Of a stretch of DNA of 64,000 bases, positions 12,201-27,200 are shown piece after piece. The notes below the pieces were generated by a model. It searched no databases. It had not been told where the DNA came from and saw nothing but the letters and a program-made list of their open reading frames with translations. Positions within the stretch are counted from its first letter, which is position 1, and the number at the start of each line of letters is the position of its first letter. Source of the DNA: Acanthopleura granulata (taxonomy: Eukaryota; Mollusca; Polyplacophora; Chitonida; Chitonidae); assembly GCA_016165875.1 (NCBI GenBank), contig JABBOT010000009.1, positions 16,284,566 to 16,348,565 of the forward strand, read 5' to 3'. Made by a program: the position numbers and the translations under genes.

Positions 12201-15200
12201 AGGCAAATCAAATATATGCCCTTTCAAAAACCACACTTGCATATTTGCATAGTACATGGACATATAAGGGATGTACAGGCAAATAGGTTACCATGGCAAC
12301 TGCAGAAATGTACAAACGTGTGGCCCAACAAATCATCACCTCTAAATCTATGCAACACCAAAAATTGAAACAAAATAATCTTAGCTGTCGCCAGGGCACA
12401 AAGTACTGTATTTCAGCAAAATTTAGCTTTTTCTCTTTAACTGACACAATTTGTTTTAAAACTCTGTTTGATTCATCCACCTTCAACGGCCACTTCATGG
12501 TTTTTGCGATTAATTTCTGATCATAAAGCAATTGCATTAAAAGTATTATTTCAAAGCATTTATAAGCTTGTGAAAGTGAGTGTTTACTGCTTCAGGTGAA
12601 TACAGTAAGGTCTACCTAGATAATGGACATTGGGATACTGGCAATCTGGTAACTATGGAAACTGCAGAAACGGACGAGTGTGGAGAGAAACACATCTTAA
12701 AAGAAAAGAACACATTTATACAACCTACACCTTAAATGAAAGAGCTATACAAACTGTGTCGAATACTATTTTTTTTTTTTTACATTTTTTAAAGGTTTCA
12801 TAAAAGAGACAATCTGTTTTAAACATCCTTATTTTGTTTACAAAATCCACCAATTCGGGACATATATGTAGAAAGCCCTGCCATGTTTTAGGCTTGTCCA
12901 ATGAAAATCCTCCTTTCCTCCTCTTGAATATTCATTGTGATGTCACTGTGCTTAAGGTTTTACTCCTACCATTTAATTAACGTGCATTTCCAGTCTCTGC
13001 TAAATATGTTCGTACATTGTGATAATCGAGGATTTTAAGTCCTGTTAAAGCCAACTCTAAAAAGGAAGAGTTTGATATGTACTGGAGCGTCATATCATGC
13101 CTACATGCGTGGCTGTAAGCTGCCAAAATGTGTCTGAATTGCGATGTCCTGAAGGCAGAGAGCGCAACCTGTCCTTTCACAGATTGCCTCTGTCAAAGCA
13201 AGAAATCCTACTTAACACTCATTTGAGACTGATGCATGGTCGGTCGAACTGCTGTTCTCAGCCTCACTCCTCTGCGATTCAAACTGGTAGCCTCGTAAGC
13301 TGAAGTTACATTCACTATCATCAGGTCTACAGCTGGGTACCCCACTGAAGTCCTCTATTACGTCATCTACACGATTCTTTTTTACTTTCAAAGACAGAAC
13401 AGCTACTTTGCAAAGCAAAGCACGATGATCTGTTAAAATTGCAGCCTAAAAGTTCTCAGTCTTGGATGTTTAACTATTAAATACTCAAATAACAAGCACT
13501 TCTGCCAGAAAATTGACATTGTCTATTTAACCATAAGTAAAGCTCTTTCTTTTAAGGTATAAGTTGCATAAATGTGTTCTTTTCCTTTAACCCCCGACAG
13601 GTATGGCAACTGCAGAAATAGGCATGTGGGAGGCAAGAGATATTGTCACCCCTGTATCCAATGAATCCAACAAAACTAAAATGCAAAAAGGACTAGAGAT
13701 ATGCATAAAATATTACTGTCTCATATGATGCATGTATACATATGTGCAACAAATTTTACTATTCCATAAGCCTAACATGCCCATTTGAAGACTGCACAAA
13801 AACAGTTAAGGCTATCATTTTTTTTTTTTCCAAGAAAATTTTTATCTTTTTCAGAAACCTGCTAAATAAAGACTGATAAGTCTTGCTATTTTCGATAGGT
13901 GGTGTGTTCAACAAAGTATTTTTTTAAGAATGGCCTGAAGGTTTCAGTTTTTCACATTGGTGTACAGTAAACACACCAGTTTGACTACGCAGCACACATA
14001 CACCACTGTATCAGCCTGGTAGTAGAGGGGCTATGTGACCCTTACCTTGCCTGAGGACTCTGCCCCTGGGGTGGGGGGACAGGTGGAGCTTCTCGAGCTG
14101 AATGGGGTGGAGGGGGCAGAGCTTTGACTAGGGTTAGACGCCCGACCATTGCTGTAGGGGGTATCACAGCTGCAGTTCAGCTTTAGGGCCATTGGCGCCG
14201 CACGGAACGGAAGCTTCATGGTGAGGAGGGCTTCCTGGAAACTGCCGCAGTCCGAGCTGACAGCGGGCACGGCGGGCAGGAGGGTATCACAGGTGTCAGG
14301 GAGGTGCACATGAGAGTCACTTATATCGCTCGTGCTCGTGCTAATACTGCTACTACTTTCTAAGGATTTCAGCCGATTAATTGGGCTTTTTTGTTCACTG
14401 AGTCCGTAGTCCGTGCCGTTTGGAACGCCTGTTGTTCCATTCAGCGTTGGGGTGGAGGTGCCGGCAGCAACGCCGTTCACCAGCCTCACAGCACTACTAT
14501 TTCGTTTAGACTTTGTTGACTCCTCATCTTCCACGACAGTGTCAGTTGAGCTCTCCAGCCCCAGGGTGTGTACCGCCTGGTCCAGAGAGGTCTGTGACCC
14601 TGTCAGGGTCTTTGTGCTTGCCGACTTGACCGACTGCAGGTTACTATCACAGGCTGCGCTCTCCGCATTCCCTTGTTCCAGTGTCTGAGAGCTTGTGGCA
14701 GAACACGTCACACAGTGTCCATTTGTCTCTAGAGCCACAACCCGCCCGTTGGGCACAATGCCTAAGTCCATCACAGAATTCACACTCTCCTTCACGAGGA
14801 CATGGATGTCCGAATCCTCATCCTCTTCATCACCAGGATTAGCGACACCGTTCTCATTGATCCCATTAGTGACATTACCGTTGACCAGCACTTCCGTCTG
14901 AACTGCAGCTGGCTCATCCAGACTGGTGGTTTCCAGGACGGCTGGCCCGTTAGTGCAATGTCCATTGGCTGTGCCGTTCATGACGGGTTCACTCACCGTC
15001 TTTGGACTGTCGTTATCCATCTGCTGAAGTTGGATATGTTCAAGAGCACCAGTGTGGTCCAGGGCTATGGTGGTGTCGCTGAGGCGGCGGTTCGAGTTGG
15101 CGGAGTGCTCCAGGGCTGCCACAATGTCGTCGCAGGAGCGCGTCTTCTGCAGGCTGGCCATCTCCAGCTTGGTGTCCGGCGTTGGCGCATCCTCGACGGT

Positions 15201-18200
15201 GCTTACCGCCTCCTCAGGGCACATGGACGAGGAGTTGTTGGACAGGTACACTGCACTCCACAGCAACATACTGCGGATGTGACATGAAGGCCTAAGCACC
15301 TGCACAAAAACAAACACAACACATTAGTTCAACTCTAGTATAGTGTAATGACCCAGGTGCCTCTCACCAATGCAGTTGCTGCTGATGCTGGCTTCCTCTA
15401 CAGTACATGGGAAGGTCTGTCAGCAACCTGCAGATGGTCATGTGTTTCGTATGGGCTCTGCCTGGTTTCATCCCACACCAATGCTGGATGCTGTCATACA
15501 AGTGAAACATTCTTCAAATCACCAATAAACTAAATCAATGCATATGCGAACTACAAGCATGACTGTGAAAGTGAATGTCCAATGACCAGTTACTTGCCTT
15601 AAGAATGTAAGAAACCACACATTACCTAGTAACAGTGGTAAATTCAATCTGAACCCAGTCACCGATGTAGTGGAAAAGGCCATATTATTCTGGGGCCCGT
15701 TTTACAAACAGGGTATAAGTTATGTCCAACGTAACTGTCATGATGACGCATACATCGTTACATTCGACACAGCGTTACACCCTCTTCATAAGACAAGGGA
15801 TTTGCCTGCGTAACCTCACTTTTCTCAGCAATTTTTTTCTAACTTCAGTGACTCGTCTGCAAGAATTGAACAAACAGGTCATCACTGAACCTCTTGCTCT
15901 GTGGTTTTAATTTCACAACCACACAGATTCTTCTGTTGAGAGCTCTGACAATGAAGGCAACTGTTCATCTTTCTATTCTGAGGTTGAGGTATGACGTATT
16001 TTGTTTTGTGGTTTCTAATCCAACCACTCACCGTGTCTAAAACATGAATGGTAAAGCAACTGTAGGAGCTGCTTTCTTCAGGTTTCAGTTACGACTTGAC
16101 CAACTCACCTGTTCAGAGCTTGGACAATATAGGTAATTGTAGAACCTCTTGTTTTGCGGTTTGAGTAACGACCAAACCGACGAAGTCTTCTCTCGTACCC
16201 TTTCCTCCTCACGTTCTCGTTCAGAGTTACACAGGAATGTCCCAAACAAGCAGGAGTAGGTGTGCTGTACCAGCTTTACCTGAGAACACACACAGAATAA
16301 AGGATTTAGCTCCCAGTTATAAGTCCCGAACCAAGAACCGGCAGGCCGCACCAGGGGTTTTGGGAGGTTAGTAATCAGAATATTTCAAAACACCTAAAAA
16401 TATATGAACACTTTACCAACACTTTTGCGACATTTTTTTTAATTTTTTTTTTTTTTTAAAATGTAATAAGGTGTCTTAAAATGAGGAATTAAAAAAACTA
16501 ATCATCTGTAATGTTTCTGGATAGCTAGAGCAGCCAACCTGTTCAGTCAACCTACAATAAACTGGAGATTTATTGTAGAAACTATTCTGGAAACTCAAAT
16601 TCAAGGGGACATCACTCTGAAGTAACTTTGAGAAGTGAATGTAATAAGGCTAATGATTCCTCGATGTTACAGAGTCGAGTTCTTTGTAAAAAGACAATTG
16701 GTATAGAAATGGTAAAGAAAAACAGAGTAGCTGTTCATTTCCAAAAACACTCAGTTATTTATGTTGTTATGGAAATTTTACATAGTACTGGTGACATGTA
16801 GAAATTATGCTGTCACATATTAATGTACTGGAATGTGATGTGATAATAACTAACCAAATATGCCTCATTGAACTCGAACGCACAAGGGAACTGCTTGAGA
16901 ACTTGATGCACACAGTCAAGCCACTGCATGAAGACTGGGCAGCGTTCACTGGTGTCATCCGAATTGACGCTCTGTCCACACCGGTCAGCGAACTTGTGAC
17001 CAAAAGCCAGCCACTCTCTCTCTACCAGAACCTGGAAACCCTGCAGAAACATGGAACAATGATGGAAATGAAAGAACCATAGAGCAGTCATGAAGATGGC
17101 AGAAGGGCGATACAATCATGGAGAGGACAGAAACAAGGAACAATGATGGAAATGACAAGATATACAAAACAACCATGAAAAAGACACATACATGGAATAA
17201 TAATTAAGATGGCAGAAGGGTGATACAAACGTGGAAATGACAAACATGGAAGAATCAAGTTAAAAAAAAAATCCAAGAAGCCATACACATAGAACAATAA
17301 TAGAAATGGCAAAAACATGGAACAAAAATAGAAATGACACAAACATGGAACAATCATGGAAATGACAAACATGGAACAATCATGGAAATGACAAACATGG
17401 ATCAATAACGAAGATGACAGAAACATGCATCAATGATGAAAATGACAAACAAACAACATCTGCCTACTTGATAGGGTGGGTTCAAAAAACAAATAATGAA
17501 CGAAGTATAATTTTCAATAGTGTTTTATGTGCTTTGCTTTACTGATCTATGCAGTGTGCAGTGACACACTAGCCAAAAATCCATTAGCCCTCTTCAAGTC
17601 AAAGACCACTTATCTATCTTGCATACCTCAATAGTCCTGTAGTAGGGGTCAAGTAGTAGTTCTGACAGTGCCACAATCTGCGAGGTTCTATCCCAGCCAT
17701 CAGAGCAGTGAACCAGTACCGGCCGCACCTCTTTGTCTATAGCGTTCACCACCAGGTACGTCGCCTTCAGGATGGCAGCAATGTTGTGCAGCCATTTTGT
17801 GTTCTCAAGAGATGACAACCAACTGAAATCAAAGGCGTTTTTTTTCCTTCAAAAACTGAGCTTTTCCATTGTAAATTGTACTACTGTAATTCAGCATTAT
17901 CGTGCTGAGAATGTCTATACAGAGAGGACATTAGCAGGCTGTAATTTTTGGTGTCAACGATCGTTCAGGTTACGCAACATCATTTTGACCATCGTAAACA
18001 ACCATCGTTCGTGCAGGAAAACCACTGCATCTGACTTACCATAATGTCAAAGAAAGAGACAATAAATTTCTCAAAATGTGAGATCAGACACTTATGGTAT
18101 ATTTTAAGCCTCACTCAATCATGGAATGTCATTTCCGTATAAGAAAACCAAAGCATTTATGTGTTCACAGACAATGGTTTCACGTACACGTATCCTGCCA

Positions 18201-21200
18201 AGTCCACACATTTACGTGTAGTCCATCGATGTAGATGGCTTCATGAAATTATTTTAAAATTCTGACATACATTACAATCCTGAGTCTTTCATCCGAACTC
18301 AACAAAATCGCTGCAGATCTCGGACTGGACATCAATGAAACTGCTGTCGATGAGGCCTGCGCTCATGTCACCCAAACCTATGTGCGCTCAAACTTGACCC
18401 CAAAGAAAATTTATACCCTTCTAGGTTGTATTATGAAGATTTAAGAGGAGGTGACAGATGACAAGGAAAACGTCAAAGTTTTCAATATGTTTTCAATGCC
18501 AGAACTCGTAACCAGAATGTTACATTTCAGGACCAACAGTAGGACGAGAGACTTTTCACCATGGCTGCCAACAGTGACCAGATTGGTATATACGAAGTTC
18601 TCTTCGATGATGTGACAACAAGACAACTTAATCAGTAAAGTTAGTGAATTGAGAAGATAGGATTCAAAATATTCAACCGGAAAATGACAAAGAAATGGGC
18701 AAAAGAGGTGCATCTAGATGAACTAAGTTCCTTGCAGGTCAATGAGTCTCTTCGAAGAGTCGGCCAGCCTGAAGCAGTCACTAAGTTTTGTTGAGCGCTG
18801 CGCTGTTCAAGCGCTTTACTTGTGGTTATGTTCCTGACAACAGATCGACAAAACCAATTTGACGGTCTGCACAATACACTCCACGTAACCGACATGTGAA
18901 CGATCGTTTCATTAGCGCCAAATTTTGTGGCCTGCGTGTTGTGTATAGCCCATACTACTCACAGATAGCCACTGGTACAAGCCTTTTGGCACTGAACTAG
19001 CTAGTTTTCGCCACAGAGTGTGACAGACTGCATAACCATTTGCGAAACCTACGATGTGACGGGATTTCATTCACATAGGTTTATGAAAAAATACAGCCTG
19101 CATTAGGTAATGTATCCAAAAAGTATGCAAGACAGTTACTTGAAAGAACACTCAACTATACTCTGCAAAGTCAAAAAGAAAATCACAATATCAAATCTTC
19201 ATATCTAAACTATAACCTCAACGTTTAAACAGAAAGCAGCCCAAATTTATGACTGAATATAGTTCTTCAGAACTTCCTTGCAACCTTAAAATTTGAGGCT
19301 GTCAATTGCAATGCTATTTCTCTATATCATAATGCTGCCATGATGGAGGCGGAAGTCACATAAATCAATACATGCGGAAACTCTAGTCTCATGAACTCAC
19401 GAGATCAGGGTTTCGCATTCGAATGTAAACAAAGCCATGCACTGCTGGTAGACCACTCAACAGACTGGGTTTTGGTGCGGGGGTATTGGTTTGCTGATCA
19501 TTTGTTTACACTCCAAAAGAGTGGTCTATCTGACCATCAAAAGGCGACCCCTTGGACTTGTACATTAAGACAGGGTGCATAATCACAAACCATATAGCCA
19601 TGGAAAAGCCCAATGGAGTTCCTGCAGTCATCCATCTTATCAGTCGACAGAAAAATCAACTTCTACCTCAGTGTTTCCAGGACACCTACAGTTGCTTCCC
19701 TTTTCATGGGGGGTGGGGGGGGGGTGCTTACAATCAACCCTGTTATTCACCACTAAAAAAGCTTGTGGGATTCAGGTAGAGTGGTGAGCTCTTGTGTACT
19801 CACTTTGCCTGGTCAGGTCCCCCTGCACACAGCAGTCTGAGGGCATGGAAGCTCTTCCTGATTGAGTGGATGTTGGGTAAATTCATAAACTGGATCTCAC
19901 ATGAGGGGTAGTACTCTGTAACAACCAAGAGGAAAGACAACAATGACATATATGATGGTAATGAATGGCCTTGGCAGTCAGTTGTTCATACAATTGTTAC
20001 AAATGCACTCAAAATATATGTGCTAGTCAATCCTGGCATTCACATCAACACACTTCTTTAACAAATAACCAGTAAAGAGACAAAACAATCCCTAATTTGA
20101 GTTCGGTGGGAGACTCTGATGGGCTACACCAAAGGGTCCAAATTGCAGTAAAGCACGTCGTTTGCTGCTGTGACGCTGCAATTCTTGTGCACCAGCTAAT
20201 CGTTTCATGAGCACACATACACCAAGAAGTGTGACATACTACAGCAAAGAACAAAAGAGCACAGAGCTTTGGACTGCTTTGTTAAAGGTGGGAAGGAGTT
20301 TTACGAGTTCCCCATTTAAAGTTCAACAAAAAAATTGGTCTATCCCATAATGATACACACCAAACCAGGGAAGCACTCTGAATGTGGTGTTTAAGGTCTT
20401 AATAACAACCTGCCATGGACAGGTCCAAAGAATAGTTCCATACCTGTCTTAATAATCAACATAAAACTGACCGTTTACCCTAGAACCAGTAAGACTGTCT
20501 CATTGTTTCCCAGATTTATCATGTCCTCATAAGACCCATCCACTTCTTCTACAAGCAGATCTGATTGCTCCTTAATATTCACAAAGTGCATTCATAGCAC
20601 CACACAGCTCCCATCTGGTCAGTCCCACTGATAGATTACCTTCCCTTCTATCAGGTATCTGTGGTTCAGGGGAGGTAACTCACCTGCACATTCACATCCT
20701 CCCCCTTTAGCTCTGTTGGCAAATGCTGCTCCATATGACCTGGCATCTATAATAAGCATCTTCTTTGGTTGAGCTGCTGCTTTGGTGTGGTCCTCATCTC
20801 CAGACGCAGCTAGTGATTAAACAATGATCATGTCATTTTAAAGTTTTCAAGGTGAAAATGGTGGTCCACATACAGAGATCCAATATTCATTGGGCAAAAA
20901 ACTTATAAGGACCCCTGGTGTTCCAAATTCTGATTATCTAGTGACTTTATGTATGAATTATGTCCTTTACTTCCAACAGATGTTTGAGAGGAACCGTTCC
21001 ATTATTCTATGATTTCTTTATTTTCCACAGTTTAAAAAAAAAATTGCCCACTGTACATATTTTTTTTTCATTGAAAATATCGGTCGGTCAGGTTACAGGA
21101 AACACTATATACTGGCCCTAATGTTAATTGGTGCTATCAATCATTGTAAGCAATGATGCAATGATGTTACGTTCTTACGACAACATGGCCACATCTCCTT

Positions 21201-24200
21201 GCGAAATGAAGTCGCCAGTATACTCACATGTCAATTGCCTATCCTTTAACATGGCAGCTTTTGCGTTCAGAAGTATCTACAGTAAGAATTTTGTTTCTAT
21301 CGCCTCATATGACATACACCCTCACATGAAAACATATTTCGGAAGTTTCATTTCACCGTTTTTTGTCAAATTTCCAATGCCGCATACAGAGCCCATGTTA
21401 TATTGTGCAGATTTTAGCCTACCATGCCATAAAGCGGTGTTGTAACGTCACAAATGGACATCACTCTCTTGTTGTAACCTGTCATCATGAAAACTGTGTA
21501 CTGGAGGTATGTGCTAACTAGAGGAATGACATGGCCTCATATTTATCTCTTTGGCCTTTCTAGTGATCATGTAATTACACTTAAGATATTAAAAGGTGTG
21601 TCTACCGTAGTCGTACCTTCATCCCCACTGAGGGGTGGGTCTCCTGGCCCATCCTCCTTCTGATAGTTGCACAGATTGTCCTGGCCAGGGTTCAGGGCAC
21701 ATGCCTGAGGGATGGCCTTCAGCAGGTTCTCATCACAGGTGTTCCTCCAGCCCAGCCAGCCCAGCTCAGGCTGACTGCAGCGTGTGATCACTGCACCATT
21801 ACGCTGATCCCTACAACCACAACAACAATAGTACCCTAATCACACCACAGCTGTTCCTCCAGCCCAGCTCAGGCTTACTAATTACCAAGGGCTTTTAGTC
21901 AAAGAAGTTTTCAATCATAACTTATACAACGGAAGTCAGTTTAATTGGTGTGCCTGGGGTAAAACCTCCAACATATGGCAATTTACTGACATACTTTTCC
22001 AAACATGATATACAGACATGTACACCATATTGGTAGAAAACAAGTGGTCTTCAGCAAATGCCCTACCTGACAAGTGCCTTTAACCACTCGATCACAACCT
22101 GCTACTTACTGACATTAAAGTTAAGTTCATGCAGCACCTACCTCCAGACAACAGAGGGGAACCTGTGAAGAGCTCTAAAGTTGGCCACATCTATGATATG
22201 TTCATCCTTAATAACCTCAGGGACGATGTGTTGTTTGGGATATGATGGACACAGCCTGATGAAGAGAATAAGGTACTGTCATGATGCATTTGATGGAGGG
22301 AGGAGGAAAAGGGGAAGGAAACAGGGGTGGGGTATCAGTAGGCAGAGAGTTAAGGTGGACACAACCTAATCAACAACACGTACACTTCCGTAAATACCTA
22401 TCAAATCAGGCTTAATTTTATGATTGGTTTGAGCTGTGTCCCTTCCTACCAGAAAAAATTTATTTACTTTTTAACTTTTTAGTAAAAAGAATTCTTCACA
22501 TACTATACAGTAGTGTATGTTAGTCATGTTAATGTGTGGAACATAACCATTGGCCTTTTATTTTCCTAAGTAACCAAGATACATTCTCAATCTATGAAGC
22601 ATGGAACCTCAGATCAACATGTTCCAATGCTTACTTGAAGTCATCATTAGCATGGGAAATTCTCCAAGCCTTCTTCAGATCAAACTGCATCCTCTCTACC
22701 TCCTTGCCAAAACTGTACCGAAACACATCATCTGAAAACACGAAGTACCACCGATCACCACAAAATAATTCTGTTTTATGTTTTTGAATGGCATTCAATG
22801 CAACATTCTTGACAACATGTACATAATTTACAAGATAGCATAATGTTTTTCCTGGTTTTAAAATATTCTCGCGTAGATATGGCTGGAATGTCTTCATTAC
22901 AGTAACTCTTCACATAAATTATCCTTCAAAAACTGCCTTAAAAGGTTGAAGATTTACAGTAAGTAATAGCTGTCACAGAATGTAAATGGCAAGCCTATAC
23001 TTTGTATAGCATTAATTCCACAGGGCCCTTCAAGTCAGTCAGGTATACTAGCAAAAGCAAAACTTTTGTAATTTCACTACTGCTTGACTTGCATATGAAA
23101 TTTTTCAATACTGGACACTGCTCTTCCTTGGGTTCTCAGCAATACAACCAGTACAGTGTTACGTGGATCGGACAAATGGTTGCAAAGAAAATCTCAAAGA
23201 CACACACACATGCATGTACAGATTCTAGCCTGTGCAGTTAAAATACTTACCATCCTGACACAGCTGGTAACAGCTTTCCAGGTCAGACGGACATGGGCTG
23301 TGATCAACGCACCAGACGTGGAAAGCGAATGCAAATATGTCCTCCATCTTCTTGGGAGACGCCGCCCTGAGCGTCAGGCGCTTGAACCACTCCAGGCAAG
23401 CATCGTTAGTGCAGAAGGCACACCTTTAGGAGATAAAAGGTGAAAAACAGGTTAAAGATTTTGCTTCCGTGCAGCAGTGTTTGATCAAATATGTACACTC
23501 ATGTTACAGGCACACAAACCTAGGTTAAAACCGTATCTTACAATATGTTGATAAACTGTTATCTCCCTTTGCCAGTCACCCTCATAAGTAAACATGTAAC
23601 CTCACCAAACCGAAAATTGCCGTTCCACTATCATAACAGGAAATGAGAGAAAGTTGTTGTTTTTTTAATACACAGGTCACTTCAGGAGAACATGTTAATA
23701 TGAGGCTCATCTTGGCTGAAAATGTTAACTGGTTGTCCAGGTATGCACACCTTAATGGTGGAAGGCAAGTTTGCAGGTGGATTTTAGGAGCGCTAGACTC
23801 ACTGAACAGCCACACGAGCACTGTCAATCCCTTACCATCTGTGACCTTACTCCACGAACGCTGGCAGCATGGGTAGCACAAACTCCTCATCAAAGGCAGC
23901 GACTGAGTACATATTTTGTGTGTCCTAGCAACTGAATGATAGGCAGCACCTTTAACCACTTGGCCATAATCTGCTCCCACCTTCCCCTACCTGTAAAATT
24001 TACGTTCCCCTGAGGGCGTGACAATGACCACACTCACCTGACCACCGTGGCATCTTTGCAATAAATATTCAGGTAGAAGATGTCTCTCATCTCTATTTGT
24101 TCCACAAGGCCCAGGGGAACGTTGACGAATGAGTCTTTGAAGCGGACAAGGAGGCGGAATGTGGAGAGGGCGATGACACCGTCAACGGTACGCCCCAGGA

Positions 24201-27200
24201 ATTCCACGCTCTCCCCAGACAGCAGGGGGAAGGGCACCTGCAGGCTCTTGTCCTCTGTGATCAGTTTCTTCTTGGGGTACAGCTCACTGGCGTGAATGTG
24301 CTCCATGCTCTGGGGTTCTTCTGTGCTGGCCTATGGCGGACAGAACAAAGATCAATCAGCAATGCATAGACTTCAATTGATAAAGATTTCTTGAGTAACA
24401 AATCTAATTGTACGATTTTGTACTGATTCCAGCTTTCATGAATCTCTGAGATTTCCACTCTGTTAAAGTTTCAATGCTAAAATATAAACCAGGAAAGAGT
24501 AAGGTAATGAATGGTTTCGTGGTACATTTAACTGCATCTATAATTGAGCCTGCATGTGTTTTCACGAGTAGAAAAATTATTAATTATTTTATTTCTTTGT
24601 TTTTAATTACATGAAGATTAAATGAATTATCTGGGATTCACATCACCTTTTAACCTATATCTTGGTCAAGCAGGTTAAGAAGATCATCGAACAGAAACAT
24701 GTCTGTATGAAGAGAGGATGAACTGTTTCATTCAAAATTTCCTAGGAACCGCTGGCTATATGATATCTATATGTACATGCATGTTCAGTATCAAGGTTCA
24801 GCTATAAGCTGTACATTTACAAGTAGGTCAAAATATGATTCACTCCCAAAACAGACTGACCCCTCTATCCTGTTACCACTGAATGATTCACCCCATACTA
24901 AACTGACCAGTCTATCCTGTTCCCACTGACCACATCAACTTATAATACAAAGACACCATGATCTGTACAGGTCAAGCTCACCCTTGACCAGCGGTCCACA
25001 GCTGTGCGTTTAGACAGGATGTTCTGGATACCCATACATATAAGTCATGACATATGTGGCACACTGAAAATCGCACATTTATCTCTACATAAACTGATGA
25101 CCTTTTCATCAGTGATAAATTAAGTTTTGCCTGTTACCAGTGAATTGTTATGAGGAGGGAAAAACCTGGCCCTATAGCTAATTTTTGTGAAATTGTCATC
25201 CAGAATAATCCTTTGTATCCTCTTTTCCTTTGTAATGTTTTTTTTTATATATATATTTTTTTTTTCAAACAAACATAAGAGGGATTGAAATCAGTGTTAT
25301 TTCATGTCAAAGTGGTTGGTAGGTATATTACTGTACAGTCACTGCTACTATTTTATATATGTTATTTACAGTTTTGTAGATCTGCATGCAGCAGATTCTG
25401 CTAAAGTGTGCTCCTGGCGTTCAATGCATGTACCTTCACACAAACAATGACTAGAGTTAGATTTGAACTCTCAACCTTTCTGTCAAAAGTCCAACTGTAG
25501 ATACAGTTCAGCTAATTTGTGTAGAGGCTCATGTATAGTGCCCTCAAGTGGTCAATCATGTAGCACTTCACTTGACCTCAACATAACCTTTATCTATAGT
25601 GTCCTTCTGTGGGCACTTAAAGAGGCTACTGAACATGTGTATTTAATAAGTGTTGTACATGTCTGCACATACCGAGTGTTGTATTTATAGGCTGTGAACT
25701 GTCAACAATGCATCCGAATCAGTTCCCCTATCACACATGACCTCTGCTTAAACATACACAGTGATGGTTGAGAAGGCAGGCAAGCTAATATACATGTATA
25801 GTATACAGTATACTATATGTTAAAGTACATGTGGATAATAGCCATGGGCCTAAATTCATGTTGTGCATATGCAAAGACAATTACATGTAGTTGGATTACA
25901 TAAAATTTACCACACTAGCTTAAATAATGAGACATACATGTCACTGTGCATGCCTATGTACGACATACATAGCTGAAGTAGAATACTATTAGTTGCACAG
26001 CTACTGTTACTCATTATCCACCACGTAATGCATTATCCCACAAATTTTAGGAACTCAAAACTACATACTGAAATCTGTTTCTTGAAACACAAAACAAGCT
26101 TTCAAACAGTCATTTCCTGTCACGTTAAGGATCACAAAGTGATGAAACTGTGACCTGGTTCCAGGGCTACAAAGCTGTCTAGGCTTAAGTCAAACTTAGT
26201 CTTCACTTCAAAACTGTTTACCGTACTAAAATTGAGCTTCACCTTTAGAATCTTTACTTTAATGCCAAGTGTTGTCTTAGGCCTGAAGTGAGGAATAATG
26301 TCATAAGTTAAGACTGACTTAAGACAGCTTTGTAATCCAGGACCTGGGAGCAATATGTGGTCTCACTGTTGCATTAGTTGTAACTCTTACGGGGCTGGCC
26401 CTCCTGTTTTGTCATCAAAGGCATATACATGGAGCATTCCTTGCATGATTTGGAAATATACACATCCCTCATGTGACCATTTATTTTCTCTGATGTGAAA
26501 TGAATGCCTATACAAAATATATATCAACACTGTCAGTGAACATTTACGCATATACAGGAGTAGATTATAAACTGAAACCAATCTGTATACATTCTACTTC
26601 GGTTTTCATCTCCAAAACAGTGACATACTATAGTCATATACATTGTACATCTACATTAAGATGCATGTCCATGAAATGATACAGGATATGTGTAACGTTG
26701 CTACTCAGAAGTACACATAACAGTATAATACATGCATGCAGATTCACTGTAGGGCCTTGCTGATCCACTTCAGGGTCTTGCAATTATAGACACGGAAGGT
26801 TCATTTTGGTTGACATCCAGTATATAAATGTCTAGAAACTGAAGCGACAAGCGCACATCACCGAATGATAAGTCAGATCAAAGTTTAGTATTAGGCAGAG
26901 ATATTGATCGGTGCTATACAGACACGTGCTGATGGCGCATACCCGCTGACAACTATCAGGGAGAACTAATCCATCGGGGATTTTGCTACATAATATGTGG
27001 TGAATATTGCTAATAGCAATTAGCATGTCTCCTATAAAAACATGTTTATTCATATTGTTATTTTTTGTTTCATTTGTACACTGATTGATGACCAGCTCCC
27101 TTCCCTTGTGAATGCCCCTCCCCATTCTGAACGTACTTACTTAAATGCAACTGCTTTGTCTTTCGGTGAAAATACATGTAATTAAAACCTTAAATGCCAG

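Noticed and set aside
14802..15287. 161-residue open frame on the plus strand
   Set aside because: It lies antisense to the large MTMR3/4 exon, whose frame matches a known family; this one is a shadow of it.
25450..25520. tRNA gene
   Set aside because: A B box (reverse of 'gatttgaactc') is present, but there is no A box or cloverleaf. It is probably a SINE head remnant.
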